A stretch of DNA of 6,282 nt from Bacteroidales bacterium (GCA_030632545.1 DAOVUO010000165.1:1-6282), one strand, 5' to 3'; positions 1 through 6,282 are shown, counted from the stretch's first letter. Program-made: numbers and translations. The notes: generated by a model not told the origin, from the sequence alone.

Positions 1-553
1 AATGACCAATATCAGTGCTTAAAAAATAGCCCGTATAGGCATTTTCAGATGTAAATGAACGCGAAAACTGTGCATTAAAATCAAGTGCCCAACTATTCTC
101 GTAACTATATATTATACCGCCTGAATAAGACATTATTTCATCACTATTGATTTGGTCGTCAAAAGAAAAATTGAAACCACTCATTAATGTAATTGCAGAT
201 GCTTCTTTTTCAAAAATCTGATATTTTACACCAGTTTGTAACTCTGACATATCAGGTGAAACAATTGCACCAATTTCCGCATTAGTAAAAACACCATAAG
301 TAAATCGGAACGAAAAACCATTTGAAAAAGACAAACTATCATTTGTGCTAAAAATTGAGCTTTTATCACGAGTGGAATCAAATAAATTTTTACTCCAAGA
401 AACCCCCATTGCTGGCTCAAACTCAATGGCCTTTTCTGGAACTGAGCCTGCACTAAAAGAACCTAATTTACCAGCAGAAAGCCCCCCGATTTGGGCAAAA
501 GAAAGCTGTGCTAATACTCCAAAAGCAAGAGCCAAAATAATTTTTCTTTTCAT
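1..553 (-). CDS. Predicted outer-membrane beta-barrel protein (3' end beyond window)
   Basis: The frame is open from an ATG at 553 to the left edge, giving the first 184 residues; the C-terminus is missing. The N-terminus is a typical signal peptide: MKRK, a hydrophobic stretch (residues 5-16), then LSFA before a probable cleavage at residue 20/21 (A|Q). The mature part alternates polar and hydrophobic or aromatic residues in short strands (for example FSFRFTYG, GVKYQIF, LMSGFNFSF, GGIIYSYE, ALDFNAQFSRSF), as in outer-membrane beta-barrels. The pattern 'YGVFTNAEIGAIVSPDMSE' followed by 'GVKYQIF' resembles the transporter-like family once named after MetA of phenol degradation; that assignment is from memory of the family and is tentative. 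The gene follows the FeoB-associated gene by 18 bases on the same strand, so co-transcription with feoB is likely. A role in outer-membrane passage of iron is inference from position only. No strong ribosome binding site is visible. Confidence 0.75.
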   Translation of the reverse strand, partial: MKRKIILALAFGVLAQLSFAQIGGLSAGKLGSFSAGSVPEKAIEFEPAMGVSWSKNLFDSTRDKSSIFSTNDSLSFSNGFSFRFTYGVFTNAEIGAIVSPDMSELQTGVKYQIFEKEASAITLMSGFNFSFDDQINSDEIMSYSGGIIYSYENSWALDFNAQFSRSFTSENAYTGYFLSTDIGH

Positions 554-571
554 AATATTGCAATTTTATAG

Positions 572-763
572 TTAAGCTGTTTTTTTCCAATACTGTGTAT
601 TTATCTGCACCTGATGCTTTATATTGCTCAACTCGCTAGAGCTACAAGCACCGCTGGCACACGCACAACTGCTTTTTTTCGAAAATAAAAAAATATAAAC
701 GGAATAAACCATCTTTAATACTGCTAAAGTTATAATAAAATATGCAATAATTTCCTGTATCAT
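572..763 (-). CDS. FeoB-associated Cys-rich membrane protein
   Basis: This 63-residue protein has one N-terminal membrane helix (about residues 4-27, IIAYFIITLAVLKMVYSVYI) followed by a basic KK and a short Cys cluster, CACASGAC, with cysteines at 33, 35 and 40. The tail is polar. Size, a single N-terminal helix, clustered cysteines and position directly after feoB match the small FeoB-associated Cys-rich family found next to feoB in many Bacteroidetes and Firmicutes. Proposed roles for the family are metal binding or assisting FeoB at the cytoplasmic membrane, comparable with FeoC, but the function is not established. The ATG lies only 3 bases past the FeoB stop codon, which suggests translational coupling. 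The next gene follows 18 bases later. The cysteine cluster is sparse (three cysteines), so metal binding would probably need dimerisation or FeoB cysteines; that is inference. Confidence 0.85.
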   Translation of the reverse strand: MIQEIIAYFIITLAVLKMVYSVYIFLFSKKSSCACASGACSSSELSNIKHQVQINTQYWKKTA

Positions 764-766
764 TAT

Positions 767-3256
767 TTAAAGTATTAAATGTCCTATTTGATTGATAATA
801 AAAGCAAAAAAGTAAGCTATACCAGTAGTATAGGCTACTGTCAATGCCGCCCATTTCCATGAGCCCGATTCGCGATTTATAGCTGCAATTACTGCAATAC
901 AAGGGAAGTAGAGCAAAATAAAAACGATAAAACCTAATGCGTTAATTTTATTCATTACATATTCCCCTTTTTTACTGCCACTTGCATATTTTTCGTTCTT
1001 AATTTTGCTTGCCAAGCCATAATTATCTTCTTCGGCGTTCTCAACCTGATAAAGCACTCCCATAGTACTTACAACAATTTCCTTTGCCACAACACCTGTA
1101 AGTATACTAACGCTCATTTTCCAATCAAATCCAAGTGGCTGCATTATTGGAGCTATTGCATGTCCAATCTTTCCTATGTACGAGTTTTCCTGACGATATG
1201 CTTCTTTTTGCAACTTCATTTTCCTTAACTCATTTGTCATATCAGCATAATGAACAGAATTCTCGCCCGACAACGCAATTTTACTTTCAGTTAGTTCACT
1301 TATCTGTAAATCAAATTGTTCAATTCCTTTAGGAGTACGCGGAAAATATCCTAAAGCCCAAATAATAATTGAAGCTACTAAAATAATTCCGCCCATTTTA
1401 TATAAATATTCTTTTGCTTTAAACCACATGTGGTGCATACCCGAGCGCAAAGTAGGAATTCTATAAGGTGGTAATTCCATTACAAATGGCGCTTCTTTCC
1501 CTTTAAATAATGTATTTTTAAAAATTAATGCAACAATTCCTGCAACTGCAATCCCAAACATGTATATTCCGAATAGGATTAGCCCTTTATTATTAGGAAA
1601 GAATGCACTGATTATAAGAATATAAACTGGTAATCGAGCACTACACGACATAAATGGATTAATTAGCATGGTAATCATTCTGTCCTTCCAATTTTCGAGC
1701 GTGCGAGTGGACATTATAGCAGGAACATTACATCCAAAGCCCATAATTAATGGAATAAAGGATTTACCGTGTAAACCAAAACGATGCATTATTTTATCCA
1801 TAATAAAAGCTGCACGAGCCATATAACCAGTGTCTTCCATTATCGAAATAAAAAAGAACAGCATTAATATATTAGGTAAAAATATTATAACTCCTCCAAC
1901 GCCGCCAATTATTCCATTAACCAAAAGTTCCTTTAGCATTCCATTGGGCATATTTACTTTCATAAAATCACTCAAAGCCGCAACGCCATTATCAATCCAA
2001 ACCATGGGATATTCACCAATAGAAAAAGTAGCTTGAAACATCAGCCACATAAAAAACATGAAAATTGGAAAGCCCCATATTTTATGAGTTAAAACATTAT
2101 CTATTCTATCGGTGTTTCGCCTTCGGTTTAAAGGTGATTTTTTAAGTGTTTGACGAAGTGCTCCTGCAATGAAACCATAACGAGAATCAGCAATATAAGA
2201 TACAATATCTTCGTTTATTCGTTGCTCGGTTTGCTTTCTAATTTCATTTAATCTGGCTAAAGTATTCTCGCCAAAATCGTATTTTTTATTTGCAGATTTA
2301 CGATCAACATCATTTTCTAAAATTTTAAGCGAAGCAAAACGAGGAGAAACTTGTGTTGAAAACGCTGGATAATTGTCTAATGATGATGTAATGTCCTCAA
2401 TAGCCTGTTCCATATTTGGGCCATAATCAACACGCACAAAACGCTGTATCTCACTTCTGTCTTCAAAAACTTCAATTATCCTGTCTAAAACATTATTAAT
2501 TCCAGTTCCTTTTGAACTTACAGTAGGTACAATATGGCTTCCAAGCATATTACCTAATTGTATAAAATCTAAACTTGCCCCATTTTTTTGCAACTCGTCA
2601 TACATATTTAAAGCCATAACAAGCTTTACATCCATATCAATTAATTGAGTTGTCAAATATAAATTTCGCTCTAAATTTGAAGCATCTACAAGGTTTATAA
2701 TTACATCTGGAGCAGTTTCAATTATATGCCTTCTAACAAACAGCTCTTCGGGCGTATAGGCCGACAAAGAATAGGTGCCAGGCAAATCGGTAAGATGAAT
2801 TCTATATCCTTTAAATTTAAAACTAGTTGTTTTGGCATCTACTGTAACTCCACTATAATTACCAACATGCTCTTGAGATTTTGATGCGACGTTAAAAAAA
2901 CTTGTTTTTCCAGCATTTGGATTACCTACCAAAGCGACATGAATTGTTTTTCCAGTCTCAATAGCTCTTTTTCGCAAAATTTGCTCAGTTCTACTATTCG
3001 CTAATTCTGTTTTTATAGCGTGATTTACCTGACTTTCTGCTACAATTTCAATCATAGATGCTTCACTTCTTCGCAATGACACCTCATAATCCATAATAGA
3101 ATATTCAACAGGATCCATTAATGGCGCAGATTTAACAACCCTAATTTTCTTTCCTTTTACAAAGCCCATTTCAGTAACACGCTTACGAAATGCTCCAAAA
3201 CCTTTTACTTTGGTAATTATACCACTTTCGTTATCTTTTAAATCTGCTAATGTCAT
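767..3256 (-). CDS. feoB: Ferrous iron transporter FeoB with fused N-terminal FeoA domain
   Basis: Inner-membrane Fe(II) uptake protein of 829 residues. Residues 1-72 form a FeoA SH3-like domain (MTLADLKDNESG start, GFGAFRKRVTEMGF, then the PLMDPVEY and LRRSEA elements). Residues 104-265 are the GTPase domain: G1 GNPNAGKTS (111-119), G2 Thr138 in GVTVD, G3 DLPG (157-160), G4 NMYD (217-220), G5 SSKG (247-250). A helical regulatory segment follows (about 270-390), then the polytopic domain from about 392. The conserved gate motifs are intact: GFGCNVPAIMSTRTLENW (506-523, Cys509), NPFMSCSARLPVY (533-545, Cys538), GVVAKEIVVSTMG (721-733) and YFPCIAVIAAI (783-793, Cys786). A long charged loop (about 640-695) separates two membrane segments. 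The start is well supported because the FeoA domain begins at residue 1. No lesion is seen. It heads a unit with the Cys-rich and barrel genes. Iron-responsive control is expected for the family, but I could not identify a Fur or DtxR box upstream. Confidence 0.97.
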   Translation of the reverse strand: MTLADLKDNESGIITKVKGFGAFRKRVTEMGFVKGKKIRVVKSAPLMDPVEYSIMDYEVSLRRSEASMIEIVAESQVNHAIKTELANSRTEQILRKRAIETGKTIHVALVGNPNAGKTSFFNVASKSQEHVGNYSGVTVDAKTTSFKFKGYRIHLTDLPGTYSLSAYTPEELFVRRHIIETAPDVIINLVDASNLERNLYLTTQLIDMDVKLVMALNMYDELQKNGASLDFIQLGNMLGSHIVPTVSSKGTGINNVLDRIIEVFEDRSEIQRFVRVDYGPNMEQAIEDITSSLDNYPAFSTQVSPRFASLKILENDVDRKSANKKYDFGENTLARLNEIRKQTEQRINEDIVSYIADSRYGFIAGALRQTLKKSPLNRRRNTDRIDNVLTHKIWGFPIFMFFMWLMFQATFSIGEYPMVWIDNGVAALSDFMKVNMPNGMLKELLVNGIIGGVGGVIIFLPNILMLFFFISIMEDTGYMARAAFIMDKIMHRFGLHGKSFIPLIMGFGCNVPAIMSTRTLENWKDRMITMLINPFMSCSARLPVYILIISAFFPNNKGLILFGIYMFGIAVAGIVALIFKNTLFKGKEAPFVMELPPYRIPTLRSGMHHMWFKAKEYLYKMGGIILVASIIIWALGYFPRTPKGIEQFDLQISELTESKIALSGENSVHYADMTNELRKMKLQKEAYRQENSYIGKIGHAIAPIMQPLGFDWKMSVSILTGVVAKEIVVSTMGVLYQVENAEEDNYGLASKIKNEKYASGSKKGEYVMNKINALGFIVFILLYFPCIAVIAAINRESGSWKWAALTVAYTTGIAYFFAFIINQIGHLIL

Positions 3257-3426
3257 TATTAAGCAATTGACTATATTTTGATTATTGATTTTCTATTTTA
3301 TTGTAGTTTAATTGTTTAAATTGCAACACAAAATAGATATCAATAAATATGCACTTATTTTTATAATACCATAAATCCGCAAGCATAGTTACAAGACTCA
3401 CTCATTCATCATATCAGCCCTCAAAG

Positions 3427-3448
3427 GATTCACTTAATTAAGTGAATC
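3427..3448. repeat. Perfect 22-bp palindrome
   Basis: The half-site GATTCACTTAA is followed immediately by its exact reverse complement, with no mismatch over 11 + 11 bases; the symmetry ends at G3426/G3449. It lies 171 bp upstream of the feoB start. Perfect dyads of this size can be operators for dimeric regulators or can fold as a hairpin in RNA or single-stranded DNA. The sequence does not match the Fur-box consensus as I know it, so no regulator is proposed. Confidence 0.85.
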
Positions 3449-3472
3449 GAAATCAGAACTAATTGACTGTTT

Positions 3473-3516
3473 GTAAGCACAATCCTGTTAGGGCTTACGG
3501 ATATAAGATAATATCC
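3473..3516. repeat. Two adjacent small inverted repeats
   Basis: GTAAGC (3473-3478) pairs with GCTTAC (3493-3498), enclosing 14 bases. It is followed without a gap by GGATAT (3499-3504) pairing with ATATCC (3511-3516), enclosing 6 bases. Each stem is only 6 bp and would mean little alone. Their back-to-back arrangement next to stronger dyads on both sides makes a shared fold plausible. Confidence 0.5.
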
Positions 3517-3618
3517 TTGACAAAAATACATAGTAAACTTGCTTTCGACAATCCCTATTTATTGGTATTTATCCCAATTGCCCGTAAACTTCATTAGCAT
3601 TCGTTTATAGGTTCTATA

Positions 3619-3670
3619 CCGAGAGACTTATAGTTTATCCCGAATACGGTATAAACTATAAGTCTCTCGG
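3619..3670. repeat. 52-nt hairpin with perfect 20-bp arms
   Basis: The left arm 3619-3638 (starting CCGAGAGACTTATAG) and the right arm 3651-3670 (ending CTATAAGTCTCTCGG) are exact reverse complements over 20 bases. The 12-base centre, CCCGAATACGGT, can pair further as CCG/CGG around an AATA loop after a single C/T mismatch. A smaller dyad, TATAG-GTT-CTATA (3606-3618), abuts it on the left. Neither side has the T-run expected of an intrinsic terminator, and no gene on either strand ends here. It could be a structured RNA element or part of a small mobile or repeated element. Confidence 0.9.
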
Positions 3671-3680
3671 CATTGTTTAC

Positions 3681-3699
3681 TTCCGTATTATAATCGGAA
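3681..3699. repeat. Short dyad beside the large hairpin
   Basis: TTCCG (3681-3685) pairs with CGGAA (3695-3699). The centre contains the palindrome ATTATAAT, so the whole is symmetric apart from one unpaired T at 3686. AATACGG in the loop of the large hairpin (3643-3649) is also complementary to CCGTATT here (3683-3689), which would allow an alternative pairing. Confidence 0.5.
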
Positions 3700-3935
3700 A
3701 TATTGCTCGTTTTGATTTTAAAATTGTATAACAAAAACTCTTTTTTCTTAATACTTTTTTCTTTTGACTTTTATTCTAATCACAAACTCGGCCAACTGAC
3801 GGATATATATAAACTTACAACTTCATAAAGTAAAAACAATTACAATAACTAAAAGCGTATTGGTATAATTATTTCTTTTGTCATCCTTTTTGTATTTCAT
3901 ATTTTTTTAGTATATTTAAAACAAAGAATAATGTT

Positions 3936-5948
3936 GTGAAATCGAATCAAAAATATAAATCGCCATTATTGATTTCCTTAATTTCTTTAGGAAATGAGGC
4001 TCTTAACTGCTCATATGTAAATGAATTAAGTAACCTATATACTCAAATTCAGGATTTAGCTACAAATATTGATGTAACTAGGAATTCTGAATTATTTACT
4101 AATTATATTCTCTTTAATGCACATTATCTGCAAAAAAAAGGTAAAAACAAAGAAGCTCAATACTTTATAGAAAACTACCTCAAAGAAGTTAATGCGCTGA
4201 ACAGTACTGAGTTCGCTCTTGTATTTACAAAATTATCAAATATATATTTCAAACGAGGACAATTTAAGCGCAGTAGTTGGGCAATTGACCAAATAACTGA
4301 TAAACTTTCATCTTTATCAGCTGAGGTGAAAATTCCCGTTTTATTTGAACAAAACCAATTACAAATTATTCGTGGAAAATATTCACAAGCACTAAAATTG
4401 AGTATTGCAAATTTAGATTTAGCAATTGATTCGAGAAACCCAGAACTAATTGCTGAAGCTTTACTTAATAAATCTCTGTGTTTAAGATTAAAAGGCAATC
4501 ATAAAGAGGCATTTATTACAATTGAAAGGGCAAACGAATATTTCAAAAGTTTAAGTAACAATGAGCTTAAAGCGCGAATTCTCAATCAATTAGGTGTTAT
4601 TCACAGTTATTTAGCCAACTCGGAGGAGGGTTTTGTATACTTACAACAAGCTTTGGATTTAGCAAATTTAGAAGATGATAAAATACTTCAAATTCAGATA
4701 CTTACAAATATTGGTACAGCACACGAATTTGAAAACAATTTTTTAGAGGCATTTGATTATTATCGAAAAACAGTAGAAAAAAGTTCGCAAGCAGACAATG
4801 AGTATTTATTTGCATTAGCTATAAATAGTTTTGCCAATATACTTCTCGAATTTCAAGAATTTGAACAAGCAAATAAATTATATGTTCATTCCTTAAAAAT
4901 TTTCAAACGAATTGATTTGCTGAGGGGTAAAATGATTACTTATAATAATATTGGCAACTATAATTATTACCAAGAAAATCATAACGAAGCAATTTTATAC
5001 TACGAAAAGGCTTTAAATATTGAAATTAAGCTAGATGATACTTATGGAATGGCTAATTCTTATAATAATTTAGGAAATGCCTTTCAGAAATTGGGAAATT
5101 TACGATCCGCATACAGATATTATGTTAAAACATTGGAACTGTTACAAGTAATTAATGATAATATAATGTTAGGTGCTATTTTTAATAATATTGGTAATTT
5201 AAAACTTGAAATTGGTAGTTTACCAAAAGCAAAAGAGTTTTACCACAAAGCTCTTCAGATAAATAAAAAATCGAAGCTAAACGAAGCTATAGCAATGAAC
5301 TTAAGCAATTTAGCACATGTGGCAGAACAGCAAGGGGAGTTCAGCGAAGCACTTACATATTATAATGATGCGATAATTTACGATTCTAAAATTGGCAAAG
5401 AATATAACGTACTCAATCATTACGAGAATATTATTGCTATACAGTTAGAGAAAAATGACTTTATAAGTGCAGAAAACACTTTAGGCGAAGCAATAAAACT
5501 CGCAGAAAATATAGAAGATATAAATTCACAAGCTGGTTTGCAATTTCAGTATGCTAAATTAGCTGGATACAAAATGCAACAAGAAAAAGCAATGCAATAC
5601 TATTGTGCTGCGGCGGAGATATACAAAAATGATGGTAATATGACCGCAGCAGGAGAATGCTATTTTAATGTGAGCACTTTACTTTATGATAAAAAATACT
5701 ACGATTTAGCTATTGAATATTTGAATAAAGCTTCTGATTTTTTTAAAACAGACCAAAACTGGGAGGAATTATTTGACACTGAATATTTTACAAGTAAAAT
5801 CTATTTTGAGCAAAACGAATATACTCATGCGCTCAGACATTTATCAGAAGCAGATAAAATATCGCAAGAGCATATAGTTGAGGATATCAAAATTAAGCAC
5901 TTAATTCGTAGTATAAAATCGCATATTGAAAAGACTGGTAAAAATTGA
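3936..5948 (+). CDS. Tetratricopeptide-repeat protein, about 15 TPRs, no output domain
   Basis: The 670-residue product is an almost pure TPR solenoid. Repeat units begin at about residues 53, 94, 135, 173, 213, 253, 294, 333, 373, 413, 453, 493, 534, 572 and 612, so the spacing is 40 (rarely 38-41) instead of the classical 34. Central units carry a YNNIGN or YNNLGN first helix and a YYEKAL-like second helix. The first 50 residues and last 30 are outside clear repeats. There is no signal peptide, membrane helix, HTH, kinase or cyclase domain, so a cytoplasmic scaffold or peptide-binding role is inferred; the partner is unknown. Many Bacteroidetes TPR proteins have a membrane helix and a LuxR-type or histidine-kinase tail, which this one lacks. 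The start is taken as GTG at 3936: the frame is open back to 3849 without an ATG, and the first internal Met is residue 333. The upstream leader is A-rich (AAAACAAAG). It is divergent from feoB, with nothing to link the two functionally. Confidence 0.9.
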   Translation: MKSNQKYKSPLLISLISLGNEALNCSYVNELSNLYTQIQDLATNIDVTRNSELFTNYILFNAHYLQKKGKNKEAQYFIENYLKEVNALNSTEFALVFTKLSNIYFKRGQFKRSSWAIDQITDKLSSLSAEVKIPVLFEQNQLQIIRGKYSQALKLSIANLDLAIDSRNPELIAEALLNKSLCLRLKGNHKEAFITIERANEYFKSLSNNELKARILNQLGVIHSYLANSEEGFVYLQQALDLANLEDDKILQIQILTNIGTAHEFENNFLEAFDYYRKTVEKSSQADNEYLFALAINSFANILLEFQEFEQANKLYVHSLKIFKRIDLLRGKMITYNNIGNYNYYQENHNEAILYYEKALNIEIKLDDTYGMANSYNNLGNAFQKLGNLRSAYRYYVKTLELLQVINDNIMLGAIFNNIGNLKLEIGSLPKAKEFYHKALQINKKSKLNEAIAMNLSNLAHVAEQQGEFSEALTYYNDAIIYDSKIGKEYNVLNHYENIIAIQLEKNDFISAENTLGEAIKLAENIEDINSQAGLQFQYAKLAGYKMQQEKAMQYYCAAAEIYKNDGNMTAAGECYFNVSTLLYDKKYYDLAIEYLNKASDFFKTDQNWEELFDTEYFTSKIYFEQNEYTHALRHLSEADKISQEHIVEDIKIKHLIRSIKSHIEKTGKN

Positions 5949-6049
5949 TTTTTGTGAATGAAAGTGATATTAAATTTAAAATTTAGTCCAAAAAAATCAG
6001 ATATTATAAATCAATAGTTCGGTGCATTTTTGTAATTATTTAATAACGA

Positions 6050-6066
6050 GAACTTTGTCAAAGTTC
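6050..6066. repeat. 8-bp hairpin with 1-nt centre
   Basis: GAACTTTG (6050-6057), a single T, then CAAAGTTC (6059-6066) form a perfect dyad. A one-base loop cannot form in RNA as written, so a few central pairs would have to open; as DNA it is a compact near-palindrome. A related sequence, AACTTTGACAACGTT, recurs at 6119-6133. Confidence 0.7.
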
Positions 6067-6145
6067 GTTCTTTAAGTTGAGTGCTTAATTATAAGCACTT
6101 TATACATTTATTAACCGCAACTTTGACAACGTTTAATTAAGTTGA
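6051..6145. repeat. Degenerate direct repeat flanking the terminator-like hairpin
   Basis: Copy 1 (6051-6080) starts AACTTTGTCAAAGTT and ends TTTAAGTTGA. Copy 2 (6119-6145) starts AACTTTGACAACGTT and ends ATTAAGTTGA. The first 15 bases match at 13 positions and the last 10 at 9, with a 3-base length difference between. The copies begin 68 bases apart and enclose the hairpin at 6080-6099. Confidence 0.55.
6080..6099 (+). terminator. Possible intrinsic terminator of the TPR gene
   Basis: AGTGCTTA (6080-6087), loop ATTA, then TAAGCACT (6092-6099) make a perfect 8-bp stem that one G-T pair can extend. It is followed by TTATACATTTATT, which is T-rich but not a clean T-run. It lies about 130 bases past the TPR stop codon. 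The stem is low in GC, so termination is plausible but not certain. Confidence 0.4.
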
Positions 6146-6282
6146 ATTTGATTGTTTACTAGTCATTTATCTCTTTTTTGAGATTTATTTGACGAAAGCT
6201 TTTAGTAGAAGGTAGAAAGAAAATCAGCATATTTCTGGCTGAAAAGCGTTGTTATTGGCAAAAACTATTTTTTTCTTTTTCT

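Larger units (their letters stand above)
3257..3935. other. Divergent intergenic region, dyad-rich, no convincing gene
   Basis: This 679-base stretch separates the start of feoB (minus) from the TPR gene (plus), so it must hold both promoters. I did not find a confident copy of the Bacteroidetes -33/-7 promoter (TTG, TAnnTTTG) for either gene. The outer parts are very AT-rich (about 17-20% GC in 3301-3360 and 3721-3780, counted by eye). The core at about 3361-3720 is about 34% GC and carries six dyads, listed separately where strongest. The longest frame I traced in the core by hand is 33 codons on the minus strand (3430-3531), with no recognisable content. No tRNA-like or known riboswitch-like fold was recognised. 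Confidence 0.7.
5949..6282. other. Non-coding region right of the TPR gene, rich in dyads
   Basis: In these 334 bases I found no gene I could support. There is an AT-only dyad at 5971-5985, a compact hairpin at 6050-6066, a terminator-like hairpin at 6080-6099, an inverted repeat at 6118-6144 (CAACTT and AAGTTG), ATCTC/GAGAT around six T at 6169-6184, and TCAGC/GCTGA at 6224-6242. The last of these is followed by TTTTCTTTCT when read on the minus strand, so it could be a weak terminator of a minus-strand gene beyond the right edge. Confidence 0.6.

Noticed and set aside
345..575. 76-codon plus-strand frame opposite the barrel-protein gene
   Set aside because: The opposite strand carries a signal peptide and barrel strands in a frame open to the window edge, so this is a shadow.
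642..902. 86-codon minus-strand frame overlapping the end of feoB and the FeoB-associated gene
   Set aside because: It overlaps both well-supported genes in another frame and shows no domain. The Cys content comes from reading the neighbouring genes out of frame.
3257..3345. Possible iron-regulator box or sigma-factor promoter directly upstream of feoB
   Set aside because: The region is AT-rich with TATTTTG and several TTG sequences, but no pair has correct spacing for the Bacteroidetes promoter and no dyad matches a Fur or DtxR consensus.
3430..3531. 33-codon open frame on the minus strand inside the dyad-rich block (starts MYFCQGYYLISV)
   Set aside because: It is very short, has no recognisable content or start signal, and its stop codon lies inside the perfect palindrome. 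It is more likely a chance frame.
3427..3699. Retron-like or integron attC-like interpretation of the clustered hairpins
   Set aside because: No reverse transcriptase or integrase gene is in the window, and the dyads lack the conserved core sites of attC, so nothing specific supports either.
4175..4498. 107-codon minus-strand frame opposite the TPR gene
   Set aside because: It is an antisense shadow of a clear TPR coding region, with no upstream signal or recognisable motif.
6229..6282. Possible C-terminal end of a minus-strand gene entering from the right edge
   Set aside because: One frame is open for about 18 codons to a TGA within the 6224-6242 dyad, but it is lysine-rich low-complexity sequence, too short to support a gene.

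Overview
The window is AT-rich and looks like a Bacteroidetes (Bacteroidota) chromosome. The evidence is a FeoA-FeoB fusion of the type common in that phylum, a FeoB-associated Cys-rich mini-protein after it, a signal-peptide-bearing predicted outer-membrane barrel protein in the same transcription unit, A-rich leaders instead of clear Shine-Dalgarno sites, and codons rich in A/T. I cannot name the genus.

Left half (1-3256, all minus strand, transcribed toward position 1): a compact ferrous-iron uptake unit. The 829-residue FeoA-FeoB fusion comes first. Three bases later a 63-residue FeoB-associated membrane protein starts. Eighteen bases after that begins a predicted outer-membrane beta-barrel protein whose 3' part lies beyond the left edge. 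FeoB would move Fe(II) across the inner membrane under control of its G domain and fused FeoA domain. The small Cys protein would sit beside it. The barrel protein could provide an outer-membrane step, but its role is inferred from position only.

Middle (3257-3935): a 679-base divergent intergenic region with no convincing gene. Its central part, about 3361-3720, is clearly more GC-rich (about 34%) than the bases directly beside it (about 17-20%). It is packed with dyads: a perfect 22-bp palindrome, several small hairpins, and a 52-nt hairpin with perfect 20-bp arms. It resembles a small inserted element or a structured RNA more than an ordinary promoter region, and it is the least explained part of the window.

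Right half (3936-5948, plus strand): one gene for a 670-residue protein made almost entirely of about 15 tetratricopeptide repeats at 40-residue spacing. It has no signal peptide, membrane segment or output domain, and appears to start with GTG. It is followed by 334 non-coding bases (5949-6282) holding a cluster of dyads and a degenerate direct repeat. One of these dyads is a plausible terminator for the TPR gene. No CRISPR array, rRNA, tRNA or intact insertion sequence was seen.
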